A stretch of 64,000 nt of DNA from an uncultured Allobosea sp. (lineage in GTDB: Bacteria > Pseudomonadota > Alphaproteobacteria > Rhizobiales > Beijerinckiaceae): assembly GCF_945956895.1 (NCBI RefSeq), contig NZ_CAMFJF010000004.1, positions 1 through 64,000 on the forward strand. The letters run 5' to 3'. How positions within the stretch are numbered: the first letter of the stretch is position 1; every line of letters begins with the position of its first letter. Positions 1 through 10,265 of this stretch are shown in pieces. The position numbers and the translations under genes were made by a program. The notes beneath the pieces are model-generated. The model saw only the letters and a list, made by a program, of their open reading frames with translations. It did no database searches and had not been told where the DNA came from.

Positions 1-1888
1 TCGCTTCGCGGCCGGTGCGGAAGGCCGCGACCAGGGCGTTGAGCTGCTCGATCCGGCCGGAGAGCGAATTGGCCGAGGCCGCGCTCTGCTCGGACAGGGC
101 CGCGTTCTGCTGCGTCATCTCGTCGAGATGGGCCACCGCCTGGCTCATCTCATCGATGCCGTTGGCCTGCTCGCCGGACGCCGCCGAGATGTCGGCGATC
201 GTCGCCGCGACCTTCTGCGAGGCCGCCAGGATGCGCGCCAGCTGGTCGCCGGCCTGGCGCACCAGCTTCACGCCTTCGCCGACCTCGGTGTTCGACGAGG
301 AAATCAGCGCCGAGATGTCCTTGGCCGCCTCGCCCGAGCGCTGCGCCAGCGTGCGGACTTCCGAGGCCACCACGGCGAAGCCCTTGCCGGCCTCGCCGGC
401 TCGGGCCGCCTCGACCGCGGCGTTGAGCGCCAGCAGGTTGGTCTGGAAGGCGATGTCGTCGATCACCCGGATGATGTCGGAGATCTTCTGCGAGGCGCTC
501 TCGATCCGGGCCATGGCGTCGACCGCCTGGCCGGCGATCATGCCGCCGCTTTCGGCCGCCTGCATCGCCTCGTCGGCGATGCGCGCGGCATCCTTCGAGG
601 CCTGGGCCGAGGCCTTGACCGAGGCTGCGAGCTCCTCGGTCGTGGCCGCGGTCTCCTCCAGCGAGGAGGCCTGCTCCTCGGTGCGCTTCGACAGGTCGTC
701 GGCGCCCATGTTGATCTCGCGGGCGGCGAGGCCGACATCGGCCGAGGTGGTCTGGATCGTCGCGACCGTGTCCGAGAGACGGTCCACCGTCTCGTTGATC
801 GCGCCCTTGAGGTCGGCGAAGCGGCCGCGATAGGCGGTCTCGACCCGGTGGGTCAGGTCGCCGCCCGCGATCGCCGACAAGGCCCCGGCGAACTCTGTCG
901 TCGCACCGTCAACAACCGCGTTGATCTCGTTGATGCCGGCCACCAGCCGCTGCATCTGTTCGTCGGCATCGTCGATCTGCAGGCGTGCCGAGAAATCGCC
1001 GGCCGCGGCTGCGGCAACGACTTCGCCGACATCGGAGACCACGGCTTCCATCGACTGCGCCCGCGCAAGGCGCGCCGCAGCGGCAGCGCGCTCCTGCTCC
1101 TGCAGCAAGGCGACCTGCTCGGTGCTCTCACGCAGTACGGAGACCGCGCGCGCCATGGCGCCGATCTCGTCCTCACGTTGGGCATGAGGAACATCGATCC
1201 GCGTATCGCCGGCCGTCAGCTTCTCCATGACCTGACTCAGGTCGAGGATCGGCCGGGTGATCGAGCGCTGCGCGAAGACGAGCGCGACACCGACGGAAAC
1301 CAGGAGCGTCGTCAGCAGAACGATCGGCAACAGCCACTGGACCTGCCGGGTGAAGGCGGTCGCCTCGTCGCTGATTGCGATGCTGGCTTTTTCCACGCGC
1401 TGGCTGAAGCCGCTCAGCACGTCGTTCAGGGCCTTGCGATTGGCGCGATTGGCCTCGTTGTTACCTTGTTCGTTCGCTGCCGCTGGCGAAACCTCGCGAC
1501 CGAGGCGCACGGTCTCGGCCCGGAAGGTAATGAATTCCTCGACCGCCTTGGCGATCTGCCCGACCGTCTCGCGTTCTTCCGCCGGGGCGGTCTTCTGGAG
1601 GTCGGCCGTGAACTTGCGCAGGACCGGGAAGCGATCCTCGACCCCTTTGACGAAAGGCTCGGCCTCCTTGCTGGTCTTTGCCATGTAGATGCCACGCGAA
1701 TCCATCACCACGGCCGTGACCACGCCGTTGATGCGTTGGGTGAGCAGCGCGACATTGCCCTGGATCTCGGAGCGCGTGTTCAGATCGTCGGCCTTGTACA
1801 GGCCATAGATACTGATGATCGCCGACAGAATGGCGCCGCCGGCGACGATGGCCAGCATGGCAAGGATTTTCAGGCGAATGGATTTCAT
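1..1888 (-). CDS. Methyl-accepting chemotaxis protein (partial, C-terminus beyond window)
   Basis: Membrane chemoreceptor that signals to CheA/CheW. I translated the minus strand from the ATG at 1888; the frame stays open to base 1, so about 629 residues are visible and the C-terminus lies outside. Residues 7-30 and 185-206 are membrane segments flanking a helical periplasmic sensor domain of about 150 residues with no PAS or Cache motif I recognise. HAMP-type segments follow (from about 207, with further HAMP-like repeats), then the methyl-accepting domain with the conserved hairpin tip ([20 protein letters not shown]). It stands alone with no che genes nearby, so it is an orphan receptor. 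Ligand unknown. Confidence 0.93.
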   Translation of the reverse strand, partial: MKSIRLKILAMLAIVAGGAILSAIISIYGLYKADDLNTRSEIQGNVALLTQRINGVVTAVVMDSRGIYMAKTSKEAEPFVKGVEDRFPVLRKFTADLQKTAPAEERETVGQIAKAVEEFITFRAETVRLGREVSPAAANEQGNNEANRANRKALNDVLSGFSQRVEKASIAISDEATAFTRQVQWLLPIVLLTTLLVSVGVALVFAQRSITRPILDLSQVMEKLTAGDTRIDVPHAQREDEIGAMARAVSVLRESTEQVALLQEQERAAAAARLARAQSMEAVVSDVGEVVAAAAAGDFSARLQIDDADEQMQRLVAGINEINAVVDGATTEFAGALSAIAGGDLTHRVETAYRGRFADLKGAINETVDRLSDTVATIQTTSADVGLAAREINMGADDLSKRTEEQASSLEETAATTEELAASVKASAQASKDAARIADEAMQAAESGGMIAGQAVDAMARIESASQKISDIIRVIDDIAFQTNLLALNAAVEAARAGEAGKGFAVVASEVRTLAQRSGEAAKDISALISSSNTEVGEGVKLVRQAGDQLARILAASQKVAATIADISAASGEQANGIDEMSQAVAHLDEMTQQNAALSEQSAASANSLSGRIEQLNALVAAFRTGREA

Positions 1889-2108
1889 GAGTGGCCCCGG
1901 GCGGCTTCCCGACAGTGGAAGCCGATCTAAACCCTGACCTTTGGGCGGAAATCATAAAAAACTGCTTAAAAGTTTAGCACTTTGGCAAGTTCCACTTCTG
2001 CTGCCGCTGCATCACGAAAGCTGACATTCGTCTTCGATAATCCATGACAACACAGCTTATGATTTACGCTCAACCTCTGGGCCGCCGGGGTGGCATGCCG
2101 GCCTGCCC

Positions 2109-2138
2109 CTTGATAGAGCGGCCTCGCCTGAACATGTT
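2109..2138 (+). promoter_or_regulatory. Candidate heat-shock-type promoter of hslVU
   Basis: CTTGATA at 2109-2115 is followed, 17 bases after TTGATA, by CATGTTT at 2133-2139. This fits the loose alphaproteobacterial RpoH pattern (CTTGA, about 17 bases, C-rich/TATnTT-like -10) about 45 bases before the hslV start, and hslVU is a classical RpoH target. The -10 match is only partial. The rest of the 1889-2182 gap shows nothing else I can name. Confidence 0.35.
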
Positions 2139-2182
2139 TGGCGTCATCCGCCGCCCCGTCCCGATCTCCGGTTAGCCATCTC

Positions 2183-2752
<570 letters not shown>

Positions 2753-2790
2753 CGTTCTCGTCAGGCCCGTTCACCGGATATAGTATTGCC

Positions 2791-4101
2791 ATGACCAGCT
2801 TTTCCCCCCGCGAGATCGTTTCCGAGCTCGACCGTTTCATCGTCGGCCAGAAGGACGCCAAGCGCGCCGTTGCCATCGCCCTGCGCAATCGCTGGCGCCG
2901 CCAGCAGCTCGAAGGGCCGCTGCGCGAGGAGGTCTCGCCGAAGAACATCCTGATGATCGGGCCGACCGGCTGCGGCAAGACCGAGATCGCCCGGCGCCTG
3001 GCGAAGCTCGCCAACGCGCCCTTCCTCAAGGTCGAGGCGACCAAGTTCACCGAGGTCGGCTATGTCGGCCGCGACGTCGAATCGATCGTGCGCGACCTGC
3101 TGGAGGTTGCGATCGCACTGGTGCGCGAGAGCCGGCGCAAGGATGTCCAGGCCAAGGCCCATGTCGCGGCCGAGGAGCGCGTGCTCGATGCCCTTGTCGG
3201 CGCCAATTCCAGCCAGGCGACGCGCGATTCCTTCCGCCGCAAGCTGCGTAACAACGAGCTCGACGACAAGGAGATCGAGGTCGAGGTGGCCGCTGGCGCC
3301 GGCGCGACTGCGCCGATGTTCGAGGTTCCCGGCATGCCCGGCGCCTCGATCGGTGCGATCAACCTCTCCGACATGCTCGGCAAGGCCTTCGGCCAGAAGG
3401 GCAAGCCCAAGCGCGTTCTGGTCAAGGATGCCTACCAGCCGCTGCTGGCCGAGGAGAGCGACAAGCTGATCGATCAGGATGCGATCATCCAGGCGGCGAT
3501 CCGCGAGGTCGAGGAGAACGGCATCGTCTTCCTCGACGAGATCGACAAGATCTGCGCTCGCGAGGGCAAGGGCGGCGCCGATGTCTCGCGCGAGGGCGTG
3601 CAGCGCGACCTGCTGCCGCTGATCGAGGGCACGACGGTCGCGACCAAGCATGGCGCGGTAAAGAGCGACCATATCCTCTTCATCGCGTCGGGTGCCTTCC
3701 ACGTCTCGCGGCCTTCCGACCTGCTGCCGGAACTGCAGGGCCGCCTGCCGATCCGCGTCGAGCTCAACCCGCTCGACATCGAGGATTTCAAGCGCATCCT
3801 GACCGAGACGGAAGCCAGTCTGATCAAGCAGTCGGTGGCGCTGATGGCGACCGAGGAGGTCACGGTCACCTTCACGCCGGATGCGATCGACGCCATCGCG
3901 CGCATCGCTGTCGAGGTGAATTCCACGGTCGAGAATATTGGCGCCCGCCGGCTCCAGACCGTGATCGAGCGCATTCTGGACGAAATCTCCTTCACGGCGC
4001 CGGACCGCTCCGGAGAGGCGGTGACCATCGATGCCGCCTATGTCGAGGCCCGCATCGGCGACCTCGCCAAGAACGCCGACCTGAGCCGGTTCATTCTCTG
4101 A
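2791..4101 (+). CDS. hslU: ATP-dependent protease ATPase subunit HslU
   Basis: AAA+ unfoldase that feeds substrates to HslV. The 436 residues match the usual alphaproteobacterial length. The Walker A motif GPTGCGKTE lies near residues 57-65, the pore motif GYVGRD at about 90-95, an intermediate (I) domain at about 110-240, and the Walker B region (FLDEIDKI) near 247. The C-terminus ends in LSRFIL, the tail that docks into HslV. It is the second gene of the hslVU operon. There is no clear terminator before the toxin-antitoxin operator. Confidence 0.97.
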   Translation: MTSFSPREIVSELDRFIVGQKDAKRAVAIALRNRWRRQQLEGPLREEVSPKNILMIGPTGCGKTEIARRLAKLANAPFLKVEATKFTEVGYVGRDVESIVRDLLEVAIALVRESRRKDVQAKAHVAAEERVLDALVGANSSQATRDSFRRKLRNNELDDKEIEVEVAAGAGATAPMFEVPGMPGASIGAINLSDMLGKAFGQKGKPKRVLVKDAYQPLLAEESDKLIDQDAIIQAAIREVEENGIVFLDEIDKICAREGKGGADVSREGVQRDLLPLIEGTTVATKHGAVKSDHILFIASGAFHVSRPSDLLPELQGRLPIRVELNPLDIEDFKRILTETEASLIKQSVALMATEEVTVTFTPDAIDAIARIAVEVNSTVENIGARRLQTVIERILDEISFTAPDRSGEAVTIDAAYVEARIGDLAKNADLSRFIL

Positions 4102-4132
4102 CGAGAGCGTGAGCTAGCCAGCGCGGCCGTGG

Positions 4133-4169
4133 CTTCTGTCTTCAAGATTGTGTATCTTGAAGACAGAAG
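4133..4169. promoter_or_regulatory. Perfect 16-bp inverted repeat, probable ParD operator / RBS hairpin
   Basis: CTTCTGTCTTCAAGAT (4133-4148), a 5-base spacer, then its exact reverse complement (4154-4169). The right arm runs into the Shine-Dalgarno AAGGGAG (4167-4173) of the antitoxin gene starting at 4182. Type II antitoxins of the ParD class usually bind such palindromes to autoregulate. As RNA the hairpin would also occlude part of the ribosome site. No T-tract follows, so it is not a terminator for hslU. Confidence 0.7.
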
Positions 4170-4181
4170 GGAGCCGCAACC

Positions 4182-4442
4182 ATGACACGCACGACGACCA
4201 TGACGGTGCGCATCGGCAGGACGCTGAGCGAGTTTGTGGCGGGCAAGGTCGGCGATGACGGTCCTTATGAGAATGTCAGCGAATATGTCCGCGACCTGAT
4301 CCGACGCGACAAAGAACGGGCGGAAAGCGAGGCTTTCGAGCGGCTCAAGGCCGAGCTGACTCATGCCTTCGCCGCTCCCGATTCCAGTTACCAGCCCCTG
4401 ACGGCAGCGGACGTGATTGCGCGCAACAAGGCGCGGACGTGA
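4182..4442 (+). CDS. ParD-like antitoxin of a type II toxin-antitoxin pair
   Basis: An 86-residue protein with an N-terminal ribbon-helix-helix signature (MTVRIG, then NVSEYVRDLIRRDKER) typical of ParD/CopG antitoxins, and a charged C-terminal tail that would wrap the toxin. It overlaps the downstream toxin gene by four bases (GTGA), the usual translational coupling for these pairs. It is preceded by a 16-bp inverted repeat that likely serves as its own operator. Shine-Dalgarno AAGGGAG lies 8 bases before the ATG. Confidence 0.85.
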   Translation: MTRTTTMTVRIGRTLSEFVAGKVGDDGPYENVSEYVRDLIRRDKERAESEAFERLKAELTHAFAAPDSSYQPLTAADVIARNKART

Positions 4443-4753
4443 CGACTGTTCGAATCCAGGAAGCGGCGTCGCGTCGTCTGGACGACATTTATCGGTACAC
4501 CCTGGAGCAGTTCGGTGCCGCTCAGGCTGCACGCTATATCGAGGAGCTCTTCGAGGCCTTCGGCAAGATCGCGACGCATGGCGCGCTCTCCCGCCCGGTG
4601 CCGGCAGCCTTTGGCGTCGACGGTTTTACGTTCCGCTATGAAAGCCATGTCGTGTATTGGCGCAGGCTGTCGAATGGCGATATCGGCATCGTGACGCTTC
4701 TTCACGAACGCATGCATCAGATCGATCGGTTCCGCGAGGATTTCGGATTGTGA
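4439..4753 (+). CDS. RelE/ParE-family toxin
   Basis: A 104-residue protein with the ParE fold signature: N-terminal helical segment (AASRRLDDIYRYTLEQFG), central VDGFTFRYESHVVYWRR strands, and the C-terminal IGIVTLLHERM strand. ParE toxins generally poison DNA gyrase, while RelE relatives cleave mRNA; ParE is the closer match because the catalytic basic residues of RelE are not evident. The start is a GTG overlapping the antitoxin stop. The pair sits in a core-gene neighbourhood between hslU and murJ, suggesting a small insertion that left the flanking genes intact. Confidence 0.85.
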   Translation: MTTVRIQEAASRRLDDIYRYTLEQFGAAQAARYIEELFEAFGKIATHGALSRPVPAAFGVDGFTFRYESHVVYWRRLSNGDIGIVTLLHERMHQIDRFREDFGL

Positions 4754-4769
4754 CCGGGAATCCCCTGCC

Positions 4770-6323
4770 ATGAGCGAACCGCCTTCCCGCCTCGCTCGTG
4801 ATTCCGCCGTCGTCGGCGCGGCCACGATCGCCTCGCGCCTGCTTGGTTTCGCCCGCGACGTCCTGATCGCGCGGTTGCTCGGGGGCGGGCCGGTGGCCGA
4901 TGCCTTCCTGGCAGCCCTGCGCCTGCCCAATCTCGTGCGGCGCGTGCTGGGAGAGGGCGGGCTCAACGCGCCTTTCGTGCCGCTCTATCTCTCCATCAAG
5001 GGCGAGCGTGGCGAGGCTGCAGCGCGCCGTTTTGCCGGCGAGGCGGCAGGGCAGATCGGCATGCTGCTGCTGGTTCTGGTCGGCCTGGGCGAACTGTTCG
5101 CGCCCTGGCTGGTGCTCGGCCTAGCTGGCGGCTTCGCCGATGCACCGGAAACCCTGGCGCTCGCGGCGTCCTATACGCGATTGATGCTGCCTTTCCTGTT
5201 CCTCACCACGCTTGCAGCCATGTTGGCGGCGCTGCTCAATGCCGAGAAGCGCTTCGCCGTCGCGGCGCTCGCTCCGGCGCTGATGAACGCGATCCTGCTG
5301 GTCGTGCTCCTGCTGCTGCATGCGAGCGGCGCGCCGCCGGAAGCCGGCGCGCGCTGGCTTGCGCTCTGCACCAGCCTGACCGGCCTCGCCCATCTCGTCA
5401 TGATTCTGCTCGCCTTACGCGGCCCCGGCCTGCCACGCCTGAGCTTGCGCTGGTCGCCGGACATGACGCGGCTCGTCCGTACAGGCGGTGCGACCTTGCT
5501 CGCCGCTTCCGCCGCCCAGCTCGTCCTGCTGGTCGCGACGCAGATCGCCTCGACCGGCCCGGGGGCTGTCGCTGCGCTCTACTATGCCGATCGCGTTTTC
5601 CAGCTTCCGCTCGGCTTCGTCGGCGTCGCGATGGGCACCGTCGTGCTCTCCGACATGGCGCTGGCGGCAGATCGCGAAGGCCCCGATGCCATGCTGGGTC
5701 AGGCTCTCGCACTGGGCCTCGCGCTCGCCTTGCCCGCTGCGACAGCGCTTGTGGCGTTGGCCGAACCGATCGTTTCGGCGCTGTTCGAATATGGCCGCTT
5801 CGATGCCGGCGATCGCGCCCGCACGGCGGCGGCGCTCGCTGCCTTCGGCTACGGCCTGCCCTTCGCCATTGCCGCAAAGGTCTTCGGCCAGGTCTATTTC
5901 GCCCGCCGCGCGCCGCGCCTGCCCTTGATCTCCGGCGGACTTGCGGTGCTCGTCGCTGCGTTGATCGGGTTCTGCCTGGCGGGCGAGGGCAATGCAGCGG
6001 GAATGGCTGCTCTCGCCGCGAGCTTTGCTTTCGTGGCGCAAGCTTGCCTGCTGGGCGGAATGCTGCTGCGCGATGGCATCTGGCGTCCGAGCGTCGGCAG
6101 CTTGCGGCCGATCGCCGCCGGCGTTGCCGCCAGCGCGATCATGCTGGCCGTGCTGGAACTGCTGCTCAGGTTGCTGAAGGGGCCGCTGGCCTTCGATCAG
6201 CCGGCCCTGCACCGGGTCGGAGCGCTCGGCCTGCTCTGCCTTGCGGGGCTTGCGAGCTATGGCGCGGCGGGCTGGTCGCTCGGTGCGTTCGGCGCTCTCC
6301 CCTTGCGCAAGCGGCGGGGTTGA
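4770..6323 (+). CDS. murJ: Lipid II flippase MurJ (MviN family)
   Basis: Moves lipid II across the inner membrane for peptidoglycan assembly. 517 residues, with about 13-14 hydrophobic segments spread over the whole protein as expected for the MOP exporter superfamily. The N-terminal stretch with [17 protein letters not shown] and the [20 protein letters not shown] segment are hallmark MurJ sequences. It begins 16 bases after the toxin gene and is followed closely by trpS, an order frequent in Rhizobiales-type genomes. Confidence 0.95.
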   Translation: MSEPPSRLARDSAVVGAATIASRLLGFARDVLIARLLGGGPVADAFLAALRLPNLVRRVLGEGGLNAPFVPLYLSIKGERGEAAARRFAGEAAGQIGMLLLVLVGLGELFAPWLVLGLAGGFADAPETLALAASYTRLMLPFLFLTTLAAMLAALLNAEKRFAVAALAPALMNAILLVVLLLLHASGAPPEAGARWLALCTSLTGLAHLVMILLALRGPGLPRLSLRWSPDMTRLVRTGGATLLAASAAQLVLLVATQIASTGPGAVAALYYADRVFQLPLGFVGVAMGTVVLSDMALAADREGPDAMLGQALALGLALALPAATALVALAEPIVSALFEYGRFDAGDRARTAAALAAFGYGLPFAIAAKVFGQVYFARRAPRLPLISGGLAVLVAALIGFCLAGEGNAAGMAALAASFAFVAQACLLGGMLLRDGIWRPSVGSLRPIAAGVAASAIMLAVLELLLRLLKGPLAFDQPALHRVGALGLLCLAGLASYGAAGWSLGAFGALPLRKRRG

Positions 6324-6369
6324 GCCAGAAGCGCCGCTTCCCTTCTCCATCGTGACGACGGAGCGCCCC

Positions 6370-7431
6370 ATGTCGGGTTTTCATCAGCGCGTATTCTCAG
6401 GCATGCAGCCGACCTCGACGCTGCATCTCGGCAACTATCTGGGCGCGCTGACCAACTGGGTGGCGATGCAGGATACGCATGAGTGCATCTATTGCGTCGT
6501 CGACATGCACGCGATCACCCAGGGGCTCGACGTCTGGGGCGGCCCGAAGGTGCTGACGGGCGCGATTCGCGAGGTCGCCGCCGCTTACATCGCCGCTGGC
6601 GTCGATCCGAAGAAGAGCGTCATCTTCAATCAGAGCCAGGTCGCCGGCCATGCCGAACTGGCCTGGGTTTTCAACACGGTCGCCCGGCTCGGCTGGCTGA
6701 ACCGCATGACGCAGTTCAAGGAGAAGGCCGGCAAGGACCGCGAGAACGCCTCGGTCGGCCTCTATGACTATCCGGTGCTCATGGCCGCCGACATCCTGCT
6801 CTACAAGGCGACGCATGTCCCGGTCGGCGAGGATCAGAAGCAGCATCTCGAGCTCACCCGCGACATCGCCCAGAAGTTCAACAACGACTTCGCGGAGCGG
6901 ATCGCGGAACTCGGACTTGGGACGGGCGAGCAGGGCTACTTCCCCCTGTCGGAGCCGATCATCATGGGGCCGGCGCAGCGCGTGATGAGCCTGCGCGACG
7001 GCACCAAGAAGATGTCGAAATCGGACGCGTCCGACTATTCGCGCATCAACCTGACCGATGATGCCGAGGCGATCGCCCAGAAGATCCGCAAGGCCAAGAC
7101 CGATCCGGAGGCGCTGCCCTCCGAGGAGAAGGGCCTGGAAGGTCGTCCGGAGGCCGAGAACCTCGTCGGCATCTATGCCGGCCTCTCCGGCACCTCGAAG
7201 GACGCCGTGCTCAAGCAGTTCGGCGGCGGCCAGTTCTCCGGCTTCAAGGCGGCGCTGGTCGATCTCGCGGTCGAGAAGCTCGCGCCGATTGCCGACGAGA
7301 TGCGCCGCCTGCTGGCGGATCCCAGCCATATCGACGCGATCCTCGGCGAAGGGGCGGCCCGTGCCGATGCGATCGCGGCGCCGATCATGCGCGAGGTCAA
7401 GGACATCGTCGGCTTCGTCCGCAGCCGGTGA
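6370..7431 (+). CDS. trpS: Tryptophanyl-tRNA synthetase
   Basis: Class I aminoacyl-tRNA synthetase charging tRNA-Trp. 353 residues from the ATG at 6370. This start was chosen because translation then begins [15 protein letters not shown], the family N-terminus; a longer in-frame start at 6241 would run into murJ. The HIGH-like motif is LHLGN (residues 18-22) and the KMSKS loop is exactly KMSKS at 214-218. Length is normal for the bacterial enzyme. Confidence 0.97.
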   Translation: MSGFHQRVFSGMQPTSTLHLGNYLGALTNWVAMQDTHECIYCVVDMHAITQGLDVWGGPKVLTGAIREVAAAYIAAGVDPKKSVIFNQSQVAGHAELAWVFNTVARLGWLNRMTQFKEKAGKDRENASVGLYDYPVLMAADILLYKATHVPVGEDQKQHLELTRDIAQKFNNDFAERIAELGLGTGEQGYFPLSEPIIMGPAQRVMSLRDGTKKMSKSDASDYSRINLTDDAEAIAQKIRKAKTDPEALPSEEKGLEGRPEAENLVGIYAGLSGTSKDAVLKQFGGGQFSGFKAALVDLAVEKLAPIADEMRRLLADPSHIDAILGEGAARADAIAAPIMREVKDIVGFVRSR

Positions 7432-7503
7432 CGCAGGGTGCACTTGCGTCGGGATGCCGGCGCAGGCCACCATGCCCGCCCCTGAAGCGCGGCAGGACAG
7501 TTC

Positions 7504-7998
7504 ATGGTCAAGAGACGGCGCTCCTACGAGACGGGCCATCGCCCGAAATTTCTCGCCGTGGTCGATGGCAGCGAGGAAAGCGCCAAGGCGATTCGCTTCG
7601 CCGCGCGCCGCTGCGCCCGTGTCGGCGCGGCGATCGTTCTGCTAGGTGTCGCCACCCCGCCCGAGCACGAGACCTGGCTCGGCGTCGGCGAGGTCATGCA
7701 GGCCGAGGCCGAAGCCGAGGCCGAGAAGCGCCTTGAAACCGCTGCCGCGGCGGTGCGGAGCCTTGCGGGGCTTGAACCCGAGAAGGTCGTGCGCGTCGGC
7801 AACAAGGCCGACGAGCTCGTCAAGCTGATCGAGGAGGACGAGGATATCTCGCTGCTCGTGCTTGCGGCCGGCACCGGCCGCGAGGGGCCCGGTCCGCTCG
7901 TCAGCGCGCTCGCCGGCAAGTCCTCGGCGAGCTTCCCGATCCCTGTCGCCATCGTGCCGGGGCATCTGGAGGACGAGGAGATCGACGCTCTCGCCTGA
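7504..7998 (+). CDS. Universal stress protein (UspA family)
   Basis: A 164-residue single-domain Usp. The first strand and helix (FLAVVDGSEESAKAIRFAARRC) and the C-terminal strand (VAIVPG) follow the UspA fold. The usual ATP loop G-x2-G-x9-G-S/T is only loosely recognisable around GTGREGPGP, so nucleotide binding is uncertain. It lies downstream of trpS in the same direction with a 72-base gap and may share its transcript. The specific stress role cannot be read from sequence. Confidence 0.88.
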   Translation: MVKRRRSYETGHRPKFLAVVDGSEESAKAIRFAARRCARVGAAIVLLGVATPPEHETWLGVGEVMQAEAEAEAEKRLETAAAAVRSLAGLEPEKVVRVGNKADELVKLIEEDEDISLLVLAAGTGREGPGPLVSALAGKSSASFPIPVAIVPGHLEDEEIDALA

Positions 7999-8010
7999 CG
8001 TGCCGCATCC

Positions 8011-8109
8011 CGTCATTGCGAGCGCAGCGAAGCAATCCAGGGGGACTGGGTCGAACCGTTTAGCCCAGCCCCCCTGGATTGCTTCGTCGCTGCGCTCCTC
8101 GCAATGACG
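8011..8109. repeat. Palindromic intergenic repeat, copy 1
   Basis: Long imperfect inverted repeat: the left arm starts CGTCATTGCGAGCGCAGCGA and the right arm ends with its complement and CAATGACG, with two 3-base insertions in the right arm. Member of a family with eight near-complete copies in this window. It lies 12 bases after the stress-protein stop codon, where it could stabilise the 3' end of that message. Confidence 0.85.
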
Positions 8110-8206
8110 ATTCGTGTCCTCCCTTCGCGCTGGAATGATTCCAGCCGGCAGCCTATATCGGAGCCAGGAACGGCGACCTTGAATCGCCGGTACCGGAGGC
8201 AAGTCC

Positions 8207-8767
8207 ATGTTCATCCAGACCGAAGCCACGCCGAATCCGGCGACCCTGAAGTTTCTTCCCGGCCGCGCCGTCATGCCGGACGGCACGCTCGACCTGCGCG
8301 ATGTCGCCGACGCCGAGCGTTCGCCGCTGGCGCAGCGCCTGTTCGGCGTCTCCGGCGTCTCCGGCGTCTTCCTCGGCTCCGATTTTATCACCGTCACCAA
8401 GTCGGACGGCGAATGGCCGCATCTGAAGCCCGCGATCCTCGGCGCGATCATGGAGCATTTCATGTCGGGCGCCCCGGTCCTCGCCGCCGGTTCGGCTGCA
8501 GACGTGATCGAGGAGGGTGAGTTCTTCGACCCCGCCGACGCGCAGACCGTCGAGACGATCAAGGACCTGCTCGAGACCCGCATCCGTCCGGCGGTGGCCG
8601 GCGATGGCGGCGACATCACGTTCCGCGGCTATCGCGACGGCACGGTCTACCTGGCGATGAAGGGCTCCTGCTCGGGCTGCCCCTCCTCGACCGCGACGCT
8701 GAAGCACGGCATCCAGAACCTGCTGCGTCACTTCCTGCCGGATGTGCGCGAAGTCGAAGCCGTCTGA
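8207..8767 (+). CDS. NifU/Nfu-type Fe-S cluster scaffold protein
   Basis: Carrier/scaffold for iron-sulfur cluster delivery. 186 residues: an N-terminal Nfu domain (starting MFIQTEATPNPATLKFLPG) and a C-terminal NifU domain whose cluster ligands are C155 and C158 in CSGCPSS. Shine-Dalgarno GGAGG lies 7 bases before the ATG. No isc or suf genes are adjacent; the neighbourhood next to tsaB-rimI is common in Hyphomicrobiales genomes. Confidence 0.95.
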   Translation: MFIQTEATPNPATLKFLPGRAVMPDGTLDLRDVADAERSPLAQRLFGVSGVSGVFLGSDFITVTKSDGEWPHLKPAILGAIMEHFMSGAPVLAAGSAADVIEEGEFFDPADAQTVETIKDLLETRIRPAVAGDGGDITFRGYRDGTVYLAMKGSCSGCPSSTATLKHGIQNLLRHFLPDVREVEAV

Positions 8768-8788
8768 TCACTTAACCCATCTCCGCGC

Positions 8789-8903
8789 CGTCATCCCGGG
8801 CGGAGCGAAGCGGAGACCCGGGATCCATGCCGGAGCAGATCGAGGATAGGTTCAGGCATGGATCCCGGATCGGCGCGGCGTTGCCGCTTGTCCGGGATGA
8901 CCG
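8789..8903. repeat. Palindromic intergenic repeat, copy 2
   Basis: Arms CGTCATCCCGGG...GGATCCATGCC and GGCATGGATCC...CCGGGATGACC face each other around a short unpaired centre. It occupies most of the gap between the Nfu gene and tsaB. It is the CCGGG subtype shared with copy 3. Confidence 0.85.
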
Positions 8904-8945
8904 CGTATTTCCTGGGTACTTGAGAATAGGCCGAGTTCTGCCCTG

Positions 8946-9632
8946 ATGCGCATTCTCGCGATCGATACCGCGCTCGGCGCCTGCTCGGCCTGCGTGCTGG
9001 ACACCGACGACATGGTGAAGCCCCTGGCGGTCGAGCAGCTCGCGATGGATCGCGGCCATGCCGAGGCGCTGATGCCGCTCGTCGAGCGCGTGATGAAGAA
9101 TGTCGAGGGCGGCTTCGGCTCGCTCTCGCGCGTCGCCGTGACCGTTGGCCCCGGCAGCTACACGGGCCTGCGCGTCGGCGTCAGCGCGGCGCGCGCCATC
9201 GCCTTCGCGGCCGGTATTCCGGCTGTCGGCGTCACCACGGTAGCCGCTTGCGCTGCGCCCCTGATCGGGCGCGAATCCGGCCGCGTCATCGCCGCTGCGC
9301 TCGATGCCAGGCACGGGCAGGTCTGGTTCCAGGCTCTGACGGCCGAGGGCAAGCCGCTGGTCTCGCTCCGGCAGGTCAGCTATCGCGACGCGGCCCGTGC
9401 CATCGGCGCCGGCCCCGTCAGCCTCGTCGGCTCCTCGGCTCTGGCCGTCGCCAACGAAGCCTGGGCGATCGGGCTCGATGCGCTGGTGATCGACGATGCC
9501 AAGGCGCCCGATATCGCCTGGGTCGCCCGGTTGGGCTTCATCGCGGATCCTGAAAGCGCCCCACCCCGGCCGCTCTACCTGAAGGCGCCCGAGACGACGC
9601 CGCAGGACAAAGCCCGTTTGCCGCGCCGGTGA
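8946..9632 (+). CDS. tsaB: tRNA threonylcarbamoyladenosine biosynthesis protein TsaB
   Basis: Partner of TsaD/TsaE in t6A37 modification of ANN-decoding tRNAs. 228 residues with the ASKHA-fold start MRILAIDTALGACSACV and the diagnostic GPGSYTGLRVGVS motif near residue 70. It overlaps the following acetyltransferase gene by four bases (GTGA), matching the widespread tsaB-rimI pairing. It has no obvious Shine-Dalgarno sequence. Confidence 0.95.
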   Translation: MRILAIDTALGACSACVLDTDDMVKPLAVEQLAMDRGHAEALMPLVERVMKNVEGGFGSLSRVAVTVGPGSYTGLRVGVSAARAIAFAAGIPAVGVTTVAACAAPLIGRESGRVIAAALDARHGQVWFQALTAEGKPLVSLRQVSYRDAARAIGAGPVSLVGSSALAVANEAWAIGLDALVIDDAKAPDIAWVARLGFIADPESAPPRPLYLKAPETTPQDKARLPRR

Positions 9633-10183
9633 GCTTGTCCCCCAAATGGTGGTTGCCGCTGCGTCAGTCCGTGCGAACAGGTGGCATGGCCTGGCTGCAC
9701 AAACTGCTTCGTCCTGATTCGGTCCCGCTCCGGACGATGCGGCTCGATGCCGGCCATGCCCTTGATGTCGCGAGACTGCATCATCAGGGCGGTTTCGCCC
9801 GTGGCTGGGAGCCGGCCGAATGCGCGGCGCTGATCGCCGATGCGGCGGTCGCGGCCGACGGTGTCTTCAGCGGCGGTGGCCATCATCCCGAGGGTTTCGT
9901 CATCTCCCGCAAGGCCGCCGACGAGGCGGAGATCCTGAGCATCGTGGTCGCACCGGCCCGCCGCCGCGACGGTTTTGGCAGAGCGTTGCTGGCCGCACAT
10001 CTCGCGCGACTGGCCGAGGAAGGCGCGGTCCAGGTCTTCCTCGAGGTCGAGGAGGGCAACTTGCCGGCGGAGCGGCTCTACCGCCATTTCGGCTTCCGTG
10101 AGGTTGGCCGGCGCAAGGGCTACTACCCCAAGCCGGATGGCACGCGCGCGACCGCGATCGCGATGCGGCTCGATCTCGCGTGA
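9629..10183 (+). CDS. rimI: Ribosomal-protein-alanine N-acetyltransferase-like GNAT protein
   Basis: GNAT-fold acetyltransferase of 184 residues, probably acetylating the N-terminus of ribosomal protein S18. The acetyl-CoA loop is ILSIVVAPARRRDGFGRALL and the C-terminal motif is AERLYRHFGFREVGRRKGYY, both typical of RimI. The GTG start at 9629 is coupled to the tsaB stop; an internal ATG at 9686 (MAWLHKLL) would remove 19 poorly conserved residues and is a possible alternative. Confidence 0.88.
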   Translation: MSLSPKWWLPLRQSVRTGGMAWLHKLLRPDSVPLRTMRLDAGHALDVARLHHQGGFARGWEPAECAALIADAAVAADGVFSGGGHHPEGFVISRKAADEAEILSIVVAPARRRDGFGRALLAAHLARLAEEGAVQVFLEVEEGNLPAERLYRHFGFREVGRRKGYYPKPDGTRATAIAMRLDLA

Positions 10184-10265
10184 CAACACGGCCCAATCGC
10201 GCCATTGACGGCACTCTGACTTCCCATGAGACCATTCTTTCGTCGATGACCGGACACGCCTCAGC

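Noticed and set aside
8011-8109. Reading the palindromic repeats as rho-independent terminators or attachment sites
   Set aside because: The arms lack a following T-tract, occur in co-directional, convergent and intra-operon gaps, and no integrase is nearby.
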